A stretch of DNA of 64,000 bases, from positions 4,881,501 to 4,945,500 of the forward strand of contig NZ_CP049199.1 of assembly GCF_011045195.1 (NCBI RefSeq). The letters are read 5' to 3'. A model generated the notes under the pieces. It worked only from the letters and a program-made list of their open reading frames with translations. It was not told where the DNA came from and did no database searches. Both the position numbers and the translations under genes were made by a program. The DNA comes from Caulobacter soli. Its GTDB lineage: Bacteria; Pseudomonadota; Alphaproteobacteria; Caulobacterales; Caulobacteraceae. Shown one piece after another: positions 1 to 9,369 of this stretch; position 1 is the first letter of the stretch, and every line of letters starts with the position of its first letter.

Positions 1-3000
1 CGGCGGCGTTGTTGAAGTGGACGATCGGGTCGCTGGTCATCGTGATGTTGCCCGACGAGTCGGCCTTGGGCACGTAGAACAGCTGGGTGTCGCGGAAGGC
101 GACGTCGCCCGTTTCGCCGAACACCTGGTCCGCCTGGCCAGCGTTGGTGCCGGCGAAGGAGTCGAAGGTGTAGCTGAAGGGCAGGCCGGCGCGACGCTGG
201 ATGAAGAAGCGCGCCGAGCTGTTGTAGTCGCCGAAGAAGGCGTGGCGGTAACCGATCGCGGCCTTAGTCTGGTACTTGATCTGGTAGTTCGAGGTCGCCG
301 TTTCCTCACCGTCGCGGTCGGCGATCGCCCACTGGTTATAGTTGGAGAGCGCCACCGAGCTGCTGCCCGGGTTCACTTCCTTCATGTCCGTGCGGGTATA
401 GGTGACATCGAAGTCCAGGCCGTCGGCCAGGCCTTCATGCCATTGCTTGCCAACGCCGACGGCGTAGACCGTGCCGCCGCCCTTGCGGGTGTTGGTCAGC
501 ATCAGGTCATAGAACGCGGCCTTGGTGTTCTGGGTGCGCGAAGACAGGTAGGTCGGGCGACCGTCCGGAGCCGCCGGACCCGGGTTGGCGTCGGCGTACA
601 GGTCGCGCCAAGTGATGCCGTAGTTGGTCTTCTGATACAGGAAGTCGCCGTGCACGCGCCAGTCGTCGCCGATGTACGGGACGTTGAAGTAGCGGGCGGC
701 GCTGATCGAGTACTTCCAGACCGACGGGGCCTTGAAGCTCGGATCGACGGCGTTGGCGATGCCGGTGCCGGCGTTGGCCGAGTTGGTGTTGGCGGTGAGC
801 GCGGCTTGAGCCACGTGCAGACCGTCGACGTTGAGCAGGGCGCTCGAGCAGTCGGTCGGTTTGGCCGTGGTCGGCGACGCCAGCTGGGCGGGCGCGCAGC
901 TGATCGAACCCAGCAGGTTGCCGGTGTTGCTGTAGCTGTTCGACAGCCAGACGTTCGGGCTGCCGCCCGAGAACAGGCCGACGCCGCCGGTGATGACGGT
1001 GCGCTCGTCCGGACGCCAGTTGAAGCCCAGGCGCGGCATGATCACCGAGATGTTCTTGAACGTCTCGGCATTGGTGAAGCCGTATTGGTTCACGAAGCGG
1101 GTGTTCGTCGCCGGCGCGGTGTTGGAGTCGAAGAACTCGCCGCGAACGCCGATCTTGACCGTCAGGGTCGGAGTCACGCTGAACTCGTCCTGAGCGTAGA
1201 GGGTGTTGGTGATCGAATCCCAGGACGCCGCGCCGCTGGTCTTAACGTTGTCGGCTGCGTTGGAATAGGCCAGCGAGCAGGCCTGGCGGTTTTGCAGGTT
1301 CGCCAGGACGGCGGCGCTGATGGCGGCCGTATTGGTGACCGCGACGCCCACGCCCGCGCCGCAGGTGGCGTCGAACACATAGGCGCCGTTTGCGCGCTGC
1401 ACGAACTCGTTGAACACGTCGAGCTTCTCATGCTCGAAGCCGACCGTGAAGACGTGGTCGCCCAGATGGTAGGCGCCGCGGACCTTGAAGGCCTTGGTCT
1501 TGTTGTCGAGGATGTTGGCCTGGCTGGAGATATCCGGACCCAGGGTCACCGACTGGGTCGTCGAGACGCCGTTGGCGGCGCCCACGACCGGAAGCTTGAT
1601 CTGGAAGTTGGCGAAGTCGCTGCCGCCGAGCGGCTGGCGAATCGAAGAGACTTCCTTTTGCGAGTACTCGACAACGGTCGAGAAGTTCTCAGTCCACTGC
1701 GAGAACAATTGACCGGTGTAGACTTCGAACTTTTCCGGCTTGGTGTAGTAGTTCGACAGCAGGGCCAAGGCGCCGCCGCTCGCCGACGTGCTGTTGGTGC
1801 CGCCGTTGAAGGTGTTGACGTTCTCTTCGCGCTGGTACGAGACCACGGCGCGCTGGTTGTCGGTGATGTTGCCGTCCAGCTTGAAGAAGTACTTCTTGTC
1901 GGTTTCGGCCGGCAGGGTGGCGCCGTAGCCGAGCGGGTCGTACTTGTAGACGTTCTTCAGGATGTCCTGGATCTGCTGCACCTGAGCGACGGTGACGCTC
2001 GGCACCTTGTTGGCCGCGCTGCCGTCCGAGGGACCGTAGGCGTCGCTGGCCTTGGCGAAGGTGCCCTTTTCATAGCCGCCGAAGAAGAACAGGCGGTCCT
2101 TGATGATCGGGCCGCCCAGGGTGAAGCCGTAGACCTTGTCTTCGAACTTCGAGACCTTGACCTTGGCGCGGGTCTGATCGATCGGCTGGTAGCGGCGGCC
2201 GGCCATCTTCTCGTCGTCGTATTCGCCGTAGATCGAGCCGTGGAACTGGTTGTCGCCCGACTTGGTGACGATGTTGACCACGCCGCCCTGGAAGGCGCCG
2301 TACTGGACGTCATAGGGGGCGACTTCGACGCTGACCTGCTTGACCACGTCGGTCGAGACCGGCGAGCGCTGCGAGGGATAGCCGTTGCCGTTCAGGCCGA
2401 AGTCGTCGGCTTGCTTCACGCCGTCGATGTAGATCGTGTTCACGCGGTTGTTCGAACCGGCGATGATCAGGGCGTTGTTGTTGGTGGGGTCCAGGGTGAC
2501 GAAGGGGTTCATACGAACCAGGTCCTTCAGGTCACGGCTGAACGACGGCAGGGACTCGATGTCCTTGGCCGAGAAGGTCGAGCGCGGGCCGGTGACCAGG
2601 GTGCGCACGCCCGACTGGGCGGCAGTCACGACCACGGCTTCGACGCTGCCGTCGCCGGCGGCCAGGGCCACGTCCAGGACGGTCGGCGCGCCGGCGCCGA
2701 TGCCGTCGACCTGAACGGTCTTGGCTTGGAAGTTCGGATCCTTGACGGCGACGGTGTACGGACCGCCGACGCGCAGGCTGCGGGCGTTATAATAGCCTTC
2801 AGCGCTGGTCATGGTGGTGACGGTGGTGTTGGTCGGCACGTGGGTGACCGTCACCGTGACGTTGCCGAGCGGCGCGCCGGCCGAATCGGTGATACGACCA
2901 CCGATGGCGGCGGTGGTTTCCTGAGCGTGCACGGCCGTCGCGGCGGCGAGCGCCAGAATCGCCAACGCAGACCCGTTCGCGAGCCTCTTCATCGAAATCA

Positions 3001-3001
3001 T
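1..3001 (-). CDS. TonB-dependent receptor, Oar-like (C-terminus outside window)
   Basis: Outer-membrane receptor expected to import a ligand using TonB energy. The chosen ATG at 3001 has GAGGGG about 5 bases upstream; an in-frame ATG at 2992 is an alternative. The protein begins with a signal peptide ending near AVHAQ. A carboxypeptidase-regulatory-like beta-sandwich follows (TDSAGAPLGNVTVTVT, about residues 30-110), then a plug domain with YIDGVKQADDFGLNGNGYPS and PYDVQYGAFQGGVVNIVTKSG. The rest reads as a beta-barrel rich in aromatic-ended strands. About 1000 residues are visible without a stop, so the barrel end and terminal Phe/Trp lie off the window edge. The N-terminal extra domain and large size match the Oar subgroup rather than classical siderophore receptors. 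The ligand cannot be told. It is divergent from the glycosyltransferase at 3193. Confidence 0.88.
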   Translation of the reverse strand, partial: MISMKRLANGSALAILALAAATAVHAQETTAAIGGRITDSAGAPLGNVTVTVTHVPTNTTVTTMTSAEGYYNARSLRVGGPYTVAVKDPNFQAKTVQVDGIGAGAPTVLDVALAAGDGSVEAVVVTAAQSGVRTLVTGPRSTFSAKDIESLPSFSRDLKDLVRMNPFVTLDPTNNNALIIAGSNNRVNTIYIDGVKQADDFGLNGNGYPSQRSPVSTDVVKQVSVEVAPYDVQYGAFQGGVVNIVTKSGDNQFHGSIYGEYDDEKMAGRRYQPIDQTRAKVKVSKFEDKVYGFTLGGPIIKDRLFFFGGYEKGTFAKASDAYGPSDGSAANKVPSVTVAQVQQIQDILKNVYKYDPLGYGATLPAETDKKYFFKLDGNITDNQRAVVSYQREENVNTFNGGTNSTSASGGALALLSNYYTKPEKFEVYTGQLFSQWTENFSTVVEYSQKEVSSIRQPLGGSDFANFQIKLPVVGAANGVSTTQSVTLGPDISSQANILDNKTKAFKVRGAYHLGDHVFTVGFEHEKLDVFNEFVQRANGAYVFDATCGAGVGVAVTNTAAISAAVLANLQNRQACSLAYSNAADNVKTSGAASWDSITNTLYAQDEFSVTPTLTVKIGVRGEFFDSNTAPATNTRFVNQYGFTNAETFKNISVIMPRLGFNWRPDERTVITGGVGLFSGGSPNVWLSNSYSNTGNLLGSISCAPAQLASPTTAKPTDCSSALLNVDGLHVAQAALTANTNSANAGTGIANAVDPSFKAPSVWKYSISAARYFNVPYIGDDWRVHGDFLYQKTNYGITWRDLYADANPGPAAPDGRPTYLSSRTQNTKAAFYDLMLTNTRKGGGTVYAVGVGKQWHEGLADGLDFDVTYTRTDMKEVNPGSSSVALSNYNQWAIADRDGEETATSNYQIKYQTKAAIGYRHAFFGDYNSSARFFIQRRAGLPFSYTFDSFAGTNAGQADQVFGETGDVAFRDTQLFYVPKADSSGNITMTSDPIVHFNNAA

Positions 3002-3192
3002 ATTAGCCCCTCGGTTTTTGGCCCTGTGCGCGGCGAGACGCGCTAAGTAAGCCCCATCTTATGAGCGCTCTTTAGCGACCAATTTAGAAGGTTTGGTGAC
3101 GGAAACGCCACGCACGCGGAGAAACCCGACATAACGGGCGCCGTTGCAACACATTTAGTCAGCGTCCTCTTACTTATGCGGGAGAAATCAGC

Positions 3193-4794
3193 GTGCCCCT
3201 TGATGAAACCGAGCGATCGACCCAGGCGCGCGCCTGGCGGCTGACGCTCCTCTTGGTGGGCGTTCTGACGATTCTGCGGGTCGTTGCGCTGTTCGTCACG
3301 ACCTTGGAGTTGTACCCGGACGAAGCCCAATATTGGCTGTGGTCGCGGCATCTGGATTTCGGCTATTTTTCCAAACCTCCGGTCATCGCCTGGCTGATCT
3401 GGGCCACCACCGGCGTCGGTGGCGACGCCGAGCCCTGGCTGCGCATCGGCTCGCCCCTGATCAACGCCGGAACGGCCCTGGTCACCTCCCGCATCGCGAC
3501 GCGGCTCTATGGGGACGAACGTGGCGGCGCCTGGGTCGGCCTGGTCGCCGCGGCGTTCTTCAGCCTGATGCCCGGCATCCAACTGTCGTCGGTGCTGATC
3601 ACCACCGACACCCCGCTGCTGTTCTTCCTGGCCTTGATGATCTGGGCCTGCGTCGCCCTGCCCCACGCCTCGCCCCGCGCCCGGATCTGGGTCGCCGCCG
3701 GCATGGGCGCGGCCCTGGGCATGGCGTTCCTCAGCAAGTACGCGGCGATCTACGCCCTGGCCAGCCTGGGCGCGCACCTGTTCCTGTCGCGCGACGCCCG
3801 GCGCGCCTGGACCCCGGCGATGGCGGTCGCCTTCTTCGCCACTCTGTTCGTGGTGTTCGCGCCCAACATGATCTGGAACTACCAGCATCACTTCGCGACG
3901 TTGGAGCACACGGCGGCCAACGCCAACTGGAAGGCCGGCAAGCTGTTCAATCCGCTGGAGCTGGGACTGTTTCTCGGCTCGCAGTTCGGCGTGTTCGGCC
4001 CCGTGCCGTTCGCCGTGCTGGGGGGCGGGGCGATCCTGCTGGCGGTCCGCAAGCGGCTCGCCCAGGCCGACGTCCTGCTGCTGTGCTTCGCCATACCGCC
4101 ACTGGTCACGGTGGCGGCGCAGGCCTTCGTGTCCCGGGCCAACGCCAACTGGGCTGGCGCGGCCTATGTCGCCGGTTCGGTGCTGGTCGCGGCCTGGCTG
4201 CTGCGCTGGGGCGCCCGCCGCTGGCTGATCGGCGGCCTGGCCTTGCAGGCGCTGCTGGCGGCGGTGTTCCTGGCCTGGGTGATCAATCCGCGCACGGTCG
4301 ACGCCATGGGCATGTCCAACAGCTTCAAGCGAGCGCGGGGCTGGGACCAGACGGTGCAGGCGATCATCGAACGCTCGCGCGAAGAGCAGGCCCTGCGCGG
4401 CGGCCTGACCGCCGTCGCCGTCGACGACCGCTTTCTCTACAATGTCGCCGCCTATTACGGTCGCGACTATTTCGGCACGCCGGCCGCCCCGCCGCTGAGG
4501 ATGTGGGTGCACGAGATCGCCGCCCGCAATCAGGCCGAGACCGAGGCGCCGCTGGACGCGGCCCTGGGCCGACGCGCGCTGATCGCCAGTCTGGAAGGGA
4601 CCTATCGCGGCAAGATCCAGCGGGACTTCGCGACGACCTCCGACCTGCAGATCGTCCGTGTACGCCTGGACAAGAAGCGCTCGCGCCGCACCGACCTGTT
4701 CATCGCCCAGGGCTTTCGACCCGTGCCGCGCGATCCAGTGACCGGCCTGCCGCCGAACGCGTCCTGGCGGGATCCCGGGGCGAGCGCAAAGTAG
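3193..4794 (+). CDS. Membrane glycosyltransferase, family 39/PMT-like (ArnT-type fold)
   Basis: Predicted inner-membrane GT-C glycosyltransferase moving a sugar from a polyprenyl-phosphate donor to an envelope acceptor; donor and acceptor unknown. The GTG start at 3193 follows GGAGA with about 8 bases spacing. The first membrane helix (LLLVGVLTILRVVALFV) is followed by the luminal loop ELYPDEAQYWLWSRHLDFGYFSKPP, whose Asp-Glu pair is the family's catalytic/metal motif. Many further hydrophobic segments follow up to about residue 360, then a soluble C-terminal domain of about 150 residues. 533 residues is normal for the family. It ends against a strong hairpin shared with the convergent scoB gene. 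Homologs include lipid A and arabinosyl transferases, so lipid A or O-antigen decoration is possible but inferred. Confidence 0.8.
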   Translation: MPLDETERSTQARAWRLTLLLVGVLTILRVVALFVTTLELYPDEAQYWLWSRHLDFGYFSKPPVIAWLIWATTGVGGDAEPWLRIGSPLINAGTALVTSRIATRLYGDERGGAWVGLVAAAFFSLMPGIQLSSVLITTDTPLLFFLALMIWACVALPHASPRARIWVAAGMGAALGMAFLSKYAAIYALASLGAHLFLSRDARRAWTPAMAVAFFATLFVVFAPNMIWNYQHHFATLEHTAANANWKAGKLFNPLELGLFLGSQFGVFGPVPFAVLGGGAILLAVRKRLAQADVLLLCFAIPPLVTVAAQAFVSRANANWAGAAYVAGSVLVAAWLLRWGARRWLIGGLALQALLAAVFLAWVINPRTVDAMGMSNSFKRARGWDQTVQAIIERSREEQALRGGLTAVAVDDRFLYNVAAYYGRDYFGTPAAPPLRMWVHEIAARNQAETEAPLDAALGRRALIASLEGTYRGKIQRDFATTSDLQIVRVRLDKKRSRRTDLFIAQGFRPVPRDPVTGLPPNASWRDPGASAK

Positions 4795-4798
4795 AACT

Positions 4799-4830
4799 GT
4801 TCTTCCCTCCCCTCGTGGGGAGGGAAGAAC
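4799..4830. terminator. Bidirectional terminator hairpin between convergent genes
   Basis: Perfect 14-bp inverted repeat (GTTCTTCCCTCCCC, loop TCGT, complementary arm) between the stop codons of the glycosyltransferase (4794) and scoB (4837). There is no long T-run on either side, so the strength is inferred from the stem. Confidence 0.7.
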
Positions 4831-4836
4831 TTGATC

Positions 4837-5478
4837 TTAAACCCCGACCTCGAACGCCGCCTCGGTCTTGGCCTTCACCTCGTCAACCGTCACGCCCGGC
4901 GCCAGTTCGATCAGCTTGACCGGCGTCTTGCCGCGATTGATCTCGAACACGCCAAGCTCGGTGATCAGCAGGTCGACCACCCCGGCCCCGGTCAGGGGCA
5001 GCGAACAGCGGTGCAGCAGCTTGGGCGCGCCGGACTTCTCGCAGTGGTCCATGACCACCACCACGCGCTTGACGCCGGCCACCAGATCCATGGCGCCGCC
5101 CATGCCCTTGACCATCTTGCCGGGCACCATCCAGTTGGCCAGGTCGCCGGTCTCGGACACCTGCATGCCGCCGAGGATGGACAGGGCGATGTGGCCGCCG
5201 CGGATCATCGCGAAGCTGTCGGCCGACGAGAAGTACGAACTGGAGTCCAGCTCGGTGATCGTCTGCTTGCCGGCGTTGATCAGGTCGGCGTCCTCTTCGC
5301 CCTCGTAGGGGAAGGGGCCCATGCCCAGCATGCCGTTCTCGCTCTGCAGCGTCACATGCATGCCTTGCGGGATGTAGTTGGCCACCAGGGTCGGGATGCC
5401 GATGCCCAGGTTCACATAGAAGCCGTCCCGCAGCTCCTTGGCCGCCCGTTCGGCCATCTCGTCGCGCGTCCAGGCCAT
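4837..5478 (-). CDS. scoB: 3-oxoacid CoA-transferase subunit B
   Basis: Beta subunit of the class I CoA-transferase that moves CoA from succinyl-CoA to acetoacetate (or a related 3-oxoacid), opening ketone bodies and PHB breakdown products to thiolysis. The signature [10 protein letters not shown] (about residues 46-55) carries the catalytic glutamate that forms the glutamyl-CoA intermediate. 213 residues is the normal length for this subunit. The start codon overlaps the stop of scoA as TGATG, so the two are translationally coupled and should be made in equal amounts. The substrate could also be 3-oxoadipate (PcaJ), but no aromatic-degradation genes are nearby and the sequence reads closest to the acetoacetate type. 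Confidence 0.92.
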   Translation of the reverse strand: MAWTRDEMAERAAKELRDGFYVNLGIGIPTLVANYIPQGMHVTLQSENGMLGMGPFPYEGEEDADLINAGKQTITELDSSSYFSSADSFAMIRGGHIALSILGGMQVSETGDLANWMVPGKMVKGMGGAMDLVAGVKRVVVVMDHCEKSGAPKLLHRCSLPLTGAGVVDLLITELGVFEINRGKTPVKLIELAPGVTVDEVKAKTEAAFEVGV

Positions 5479-6188
5479 CAGACGGTCTCCTTCGGGCGTG
5501 TGGTCACGCGTTCGATCCGCTTCTCGAACTTCGCGCCCTTGACGATATGGTCGACATAGATGCCGGGCGTGTGGATGTTGTCCTTGTCCAGGGCCCCGAT
5601 TTCCACCAGGTCCTCGACCTCGACGACGGTGACCTTGCCGGCCGTGGCCATCATCGGATTGAAGTTGCGGGCGGTCTTTCGGTAGACGAGGTTGCCCTCG
5701 GCGTCGGCCTTCCAGGCCTTGACGATCGACAGGTCGGCGGTCAGGCCGCGCTCCATCACGTACATCTCGCCGTCGAACTCGCGGGTTTCCTTGCCCTCGG
5801 CCACCAGGGTGCCGTAGCCGGTGCGCGTGAAGAAGGCGGGGATGCCCGCCCCGCCGGCGCGAATGCGTTCGGCCAGCGTGCCCTGCGGATTGAACTCCAG
5901 TTCCAGCTCGCCGGAGAGGTAGAGCTGTTCGAACAGCTTGTTCTCACCCACATAGGAGGAGACCATCTTCTTGATCTGGCGGTTCTCCAGCAGGATCCCC
6001 AGGCCAAAGCCGTCGACGCCGCAATTGTTGGAGACCACCGTGAGGTCCTTGACGCCCGTCTCGCGGATCGCCGCGATCAGGTTCTCGGGAATACCGCACA
6101 GGCCGAAACCACCGGCCATGATGGTCATGCCATCGAATAAAAGACCCGCCAGCGCTTCGGCGGCTGTGGACTTCACCTTGTCGACCAT
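5478..6188 (-). CDS. scoA: 3-oxoacid CoA-transferase subunit A
   Basis: Alpha subunit of the same heterotetrameric CoA-transferase, first gene of the two-gene minus-strand operon. The N-terminal glycine-rich CoA-binding loop is visible as [13 protein letters not shown] (about residues 27-39), the usual CoA-transferase 1 signature. The ATG at 6188 follows GGGAGGAACC and so has a strong ribosome site. 236 residues is typical. The promoter must lie in the 96-base spacer shared with the divergent KefF-like gene at 6285. Confidence 0.92.
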   Translation of the reverse strand: MVDKVKSTAAEALAGLLFDGMTIMAGGFGLCGIPENLIAAIRETGVKDLTVVSNNCGVDGFGLGILLENRQIKKMVSSYVGENKLFEQLYLSGELELEFNPQGTLAERIRAGGAGIPAFFTRTGYGTLVAEGKETREFDGEMYVMERGLTADLSIVKAWKADAEGNLVYRKTARNFNPMMATAGKVTVVEVEDLVEIGALDKDNIHTPGIYVDHIVKGAKFEKRIERVTTRPKETV

Positions 6189-6284
6189 GGTTCCTCCCGG
6201 AGCGACGTTTGGCGACTGCTCTGAGCCGCCGGACGGAGAAATTCAACCCGTGATGAATAAAATTTCGAGGCCTGGAGCAGCGAC

Positions 6285-6908
6285 GTGACGGATCAGGTTC
6301 AGCCCAAGACAGACCCGAGCGACGCTACCACCGGCCTCGTGACGCCCGCCACCTCGGGCGTGCTTTTGGCCCTGGCTCATCCGGCGCTTGAACGCTCGCG
6401 CGCCAATCGCGCCCTGGCCAAGGCGGCCAAGGGCCTGGAGGGCGTCACCTTCCACGATCTCTACGAGACCTATCCGGACTTCGCGATCGACATCGAGGCC
6501 GAGCAGGAAAAGCTGATGGCGCACGACGTGATCGCCGTGCAGTTCCCGCTCTACTGGTACTCGACCCCCGCCCTGCTGAAGGAGTGGTTCGACCTGGTCT
6601 GGCTGCATGGCTTCGCCTACGGCCTGGACGGCAACGCCATGGCCGGCAAGCGCCTGTTCGCCGCCTGCACCACCGGCGGGGCGGCCAAGGCCTATCACGC
6701 CCATGGCTACAACCGCTTCACCCTGGACGAATATCTGCGCCCCCTGGAACAGACCGCCTATCTGTGCGGCATGGTCTGGGAGACGCCGTTCGTGGTGCAC
6801 GGCGCGGCGACCAAGGACGACGAGGAGCTGAAGGCCGAGGCCCTGCGCTATCGCGCCCGCATCGGCTCGCTGATGACCGCCCCCGCCGACGCGGAGCTGG
6901 GCGCATGA
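6285..6908 (+). CDS. NAD(P)H dehydrogenase-like flavodoxin-fold protein, KefF-like
   Basis: Flavodoxin_2-family FMN quinone reductase. In enterobacteria KefF binds and activates the glutathione-gated KefC K+ efflux channel, and here an antiporter of that family lies 55 bases downstream, which supports the same job. The GTG at 6285 follows GGAG with 7 bases spacing. After an about 25-residue N-terminal extension the fold starts at VLLALAHPALERSRANRALAKAAKG. The family segments DLYETYPDF and FPLYWYSTPALLKEWFDLVW (the latter shaping the flavin and quinone site) are present. The C-terminus is rich in acidic residues. It ends with an ATGA overlap to a 19-codon ORF leading to the antiporter. Confidence 0.85.
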   Translation: MTDQVQPKTDPSDATTGLVTPATSGVLLALAHPALERSRANRALAKAAKGLEGVTFHDLYETYPDFAIDIEAEQEKLMAHDVIAVQFPLYWYSTPALLKEWFDLVWLHGFAYGLDGNAMAGKRLFAACTTGGAAKAYHAHGYNRFTLDEYLRPLEQTAYLCGMVWETPFVVHGAATKDDEELKAEALRYRARIGSLMTAPADAELGA

Positions 6909-6964
6909 CGTTTGGCGAGGAAAATGACAAGACCCGCGGGACGCCAGAGGGGATGAACCGCTGA
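6905..6964 (+). CDS. 19-aa ORF bridging kefF-like and kefC-like genes
   Basis: ATG at 6905 overlaps the stop of the upstream flavoprotein (ATGA), and its own TGA at 6962-6964 overlaps the antiporter ATG (TGATG). The peptide would be MTFGEENDKTRGTPEGMNR: hydrophilic, with no signal or membrane segment. The antiporter's ribosome site AGAGGGGA (6946-6953) lies inside it. The likeliest role is translational coupling, with ribosomes handed from one gene to the next. It could also be an incidental reading frame, and no homolog is recognised. Confidence 0.4.
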   Translation: MTFGEENDKTRGTPEGMNR

Positions 6965-8883
6965 TGCCGTTCCTGTTGCAAGCCCTGGTCTATCTCGGCG
7001 CCGCCGTCATCTCCGTGCCGATCGCCAAGCGCCTGGGCCTGGGCTCGGTGCTGGGCTACCTGATCGCTGGCGTGGTGATCGGGCCGTTCGCCCTGTCGCT
7101 GGTCGGCGAGCAGACCGACATCATGAAGTTCGCCGAGTTCGGCGTTGTGATCCTGCTGTTCCTGATCGGGCTGGAGGTCCAGCCCTCGACCCTGTGGGAC
7201 ATGCGCAAGGCGATCTTCGGCTTCGGCGGCGCCCAGGTGGTCGGCACCTCGCTGGCCATCGCCGGGGTCTCCATGCTGCTGGGCCTGCCCTGGCAGACCG
7301 CGCTGGCCGTCGGGATGGTGCTGGCCATGTCGTCCACCGCCATCGTTCTGCAGACCCTGGACGAGAAAGGCCTGAGGCAGGGACCGGTCGGACGGGCCGC
7401 CTTCGGCATCCTGCTGCTGCAGGACCTGGCGGTCATCCCGATGTTTGCGCTTCTGCCGACCCTGGCGACCATCGCCCCGCCGGTCCATGCGGGCGCGGTC
7501 GAGACCCACGGCGGCGCCAGCCTGATCGCTCACCTGCCACCCTGGGCCCAGGGCCTGTCGGTGCTGGCGGCCGTGGGCGTCGTGGTCGGAGGCGGCCGCT
7601 ATCTGGTGCGGCCGATCTTCCGCTTCATCGCCGAGGCCAGGCTGCGCGAGATCTTCACCGCCGCCGCCCTGCTGATCGTGGTGGGCGTGGCCAGCATCAT
7701 GCAGACCGTCGGCCTGTCGCCGGCTCTGGGCGCATTCCTCGCCGGGGTCGTCCTGGCCGAGAGCGAGTTCCGCCGCGAGCTGGAAACCGACATCGAGCCG
7801 TTCCGCGGCCTGCTGCTGGGCCTGTTCTTCATCACCGTCGGCGCGGGCATCGACCTGAAGCTGGTGGCCGCCCAGCCGCTGGTGTTGATCGGCCTGGTCC
7901 TGGGGCTGATGATCCTGAAGTTCGGGGTCCTGTTCGGCATCGCCCGACTGTTCGGCGCCCCGGCGCGAGGCGCGGCCGCCGTCGCCACGGCCCTGGCCCA
8001 GGGCGGGGAGTTCGCCTTCGTCCTGCTGAGCTTCACGGTCGGGGCCGGCGTGATCGGCGCCACCCTGGCGGCCCTGCTGACCGCCGCCGTGGCCGTCTCC
8101 ATGGCCCTGACTCCCGTGGCGATGATCCTCTACGAACGCATCGCCCAGATGTTCGACGCCGCCATTCCCAAGCAGATTCCCGACACCGGGGCCTTCGAGG
8201 ACGGCGAGCCGGACATCATCATCGCCGGCTTCGGACGCTTCGGTCAGATCACCGGCCGCCTTCTGACCGCCAACGGCTTCCGCTCGACCGTGCTGGACAG
8301 CGACATCGAGCAGATCGACCTGCTGCGCCGCTTCGGCCGCCGGGTGCACTATGGCGACGCCACGCGAATGGACCTGCTGCGCGCCGCCGGCATCGAGCGG
8401 GCCCGGATGCTGATCGTCGCCTTGGACGACCGCGAAAAGACCGTCGAGCTGGTCGAGACCGCCCGCAAGGCCTTCCCCGATCTGGTGATCCTGGCCCGGG
8501 CCTGGGACCGCCGCCACGCCTATGACCTGTTGGCCAACGGCGCCGACGCGGTCGAGCGCGAGACGTTCGAGGCCGCCCTGGCCCTGGGCACCACCGCCCT
8601 GCAGAAGCTGGGCTACCGCGCCCACCGTGCTCACCGCGCCGGGGCGATCTTCCGCCGCCATGACCGCAAGTCGTTCGAGGATCTGCGTCCCGTCTGGGGC
8701 CAGGAGGAGGCCTATATCCTGGCCTCGCGCGACGCGGCCCAGACCATGGACAAGCTGCTCAACGCCGACCTGGCGCGCCTGCGTCCGGGCGATGCGACCG
8801 GCGCCTGGGACACCGCCAGTCTCGACGAGGAACTGAAGGAACGCGCCGAACGCGAAGCCGCCAAGCGCGAGGCCGCGAAGTAG
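6964..8883 (+). CDS. Monovalent cation:proton antiporter-2, KefB/KefC type
   Basis: Inner-membrane CPA2 family K+/H+ antiporter, probably a glutathione- or electrophile-gated potassium efflux system protecting cells by cytoplasmic acidification. Residues 1 to about 390 contain some 12 membrane segments, including GLGSVLGYLIAGVVIGP and FLIGLEVQPSTLW, typical of KefC transmembrane domains. After about residue 415 a Rossmann TrkA-N (RCK) domain starts with IIIAGFGRFGQITGRLL and continues with VLDSDIEQIDLLRRFGRRVHYGDATRMDLLRAAG, the usual nucleotide/glutathione site. The C-terminal tail is charged and repetitive (EREAAKREAAK). 639 residues is slightly above E. coli KefC. It is coupled to the KefF-like protein upstream. 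A palindromic repeat element begins 12 bases after the stop. Confidence 0.9.
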   Translation: MPFLLQALVYLGAAVISVPIAKRLGLGSVLGYLIAGVVIGPFALSLVGEQTDIMKFAEFGVVILLFLIGLEVQPSTLWDMRKAIFGFGGAQVVGTSLAIAGVSMLLGLPWQTALAVGMVLAMSSTAIVLQTLDEKGLRQGPVGRAAFGILLLQDLAVIPMFALLPTLATIAPPVHAGAVETHGGASLIAHLPPWAQGLSVLAAVGVVVGGGRYLVRPIFRFIAEARLREIFTAAALLIVVGVASIMQTVGLSPALGAFLAGVVLAESEFRRELETDIEPFRGLLLGLFFITVGAGIDLKLVAAQPLVLIGLVLGLMILKFGVLFGIARLFGAPARGAAAVATALAQGGEFAFVLLSFTVGAGVIGATLAALLTAAVAVSMALTPVAMILYERIAQMFDAAIPKQIPDTGAFEDGEPDIIIAGFGRFGQITGRLLTANGFRSTVLDSDIEQIDLLRRFGRRVHYGDATRMDLLRAAGIERARMLIVALDDREKTVELVETARKAFPDLVILARAWDRRHAYDLLANGADAVERETFEAALALGTTALQKLGYRAHRAHRAGAIFRRHDRKSFEDLRPVWGQEEAYILASRDAAQTMDKLLNADLARLRPGDATGAWDTASLDEELKERAEREAAKREAAK

Positions 8884-8894
8884 CGGTTACGCGG

Positions 8895-9004
8895 CCCTCC
8901 CCCTGTCGGGGAGGCGGCGCGAAGGCGCCGGTGGGGGGGAGCAGACCCAGCTCGGCAAACTCCCCCCTCCGTCGGCCGCGCCGACACCTCCCCACAGGGG
9001 GAGG
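8895..9004. repeat. Palindromic intergenic repeat, family 1 copy a
   Basis: About 110 bases bounded by CCTCCCCCTGT and ACAGGGGGAGG. Inner arms are GGCGCGAAGGCGCCGG on one side and GTCGGCCGCGCCGAC on the other, so the transcript would fold into a long interrupted stem with side hairpins. Related copies occur at 17692, 19665, 20333, 25526 and 31627. It sits directly after the antiporter stop codon and may terminate that transcript. Confidence 0.75.
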
Positions 9005-9067
9005 ATTTCAACGTCGGGAACCGGACACTCCGGCGGGGCCTTCCCTTTCACAGGAAGGTTCAAACCA

Positions 9068-9307
9068 ATGCGGTACTATTTCCAGCTCAGCGACGGCCAC
9101 GTGCTGACCGACGAGGAGGGCGCGCTATTCGACGATCTCGATGCGGCCAAGATCGAGGCGGCGCGGATCGCCGGCGAGTGGCTGCGCGACAACGCCGACG
9201 AGTTCGCCCAAGACGGCAGCCTGCTGGTCGAGGTGCTGGACGAGCGCCGCGCCGTGCTGGCCACCGTCGCCGTCGAGGCCAACGCCCCGACTGGAACGAT
9301 GCACTAG
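9068..9307 (+). CDS. Small DUF6894-type protein
   Basis: 79-residue protein beginning MRYYFQLSDGHVLTDEEGALFDDLDAAKIEAARIAGEWL. The pattern of aromatic-x-F-x-x-x-DG, D-x-EG and D-x-x-AA-x-x-EA is that of DUF6894 proteins common in alphaproteobacteria. The function of the family is unknown to me. The ATG is preceded by AGGAAGG at about 8 bases. It is very acidic, with no signal peptide or membrane segment. The gene lies 62 bases ahead of shkA on the same strand, so it could share its transcript, but no functional link is known. Confidence 0.75.
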   Translation: MRYYFQLSDGHVLTDEEGALFDDLDAAKIEAARIAGEWLRDNADEFAQDGSLLVEVLDERRAVLATVAVEANAPTGTMH

Positions 9308-9369
9308 GCCGCGCCCGCTCGCCTCCCCGCATACCCTACGTTAAGCCGCGCTCGCTAAGGTCGCGGCTC

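Noticed and set aside
17..3046. About 1000-codon open frame opposite the first TonB receptor
   Set aside because: Antisense shadow of the receptor's GC-rich third positions; no ribosome site or motif.
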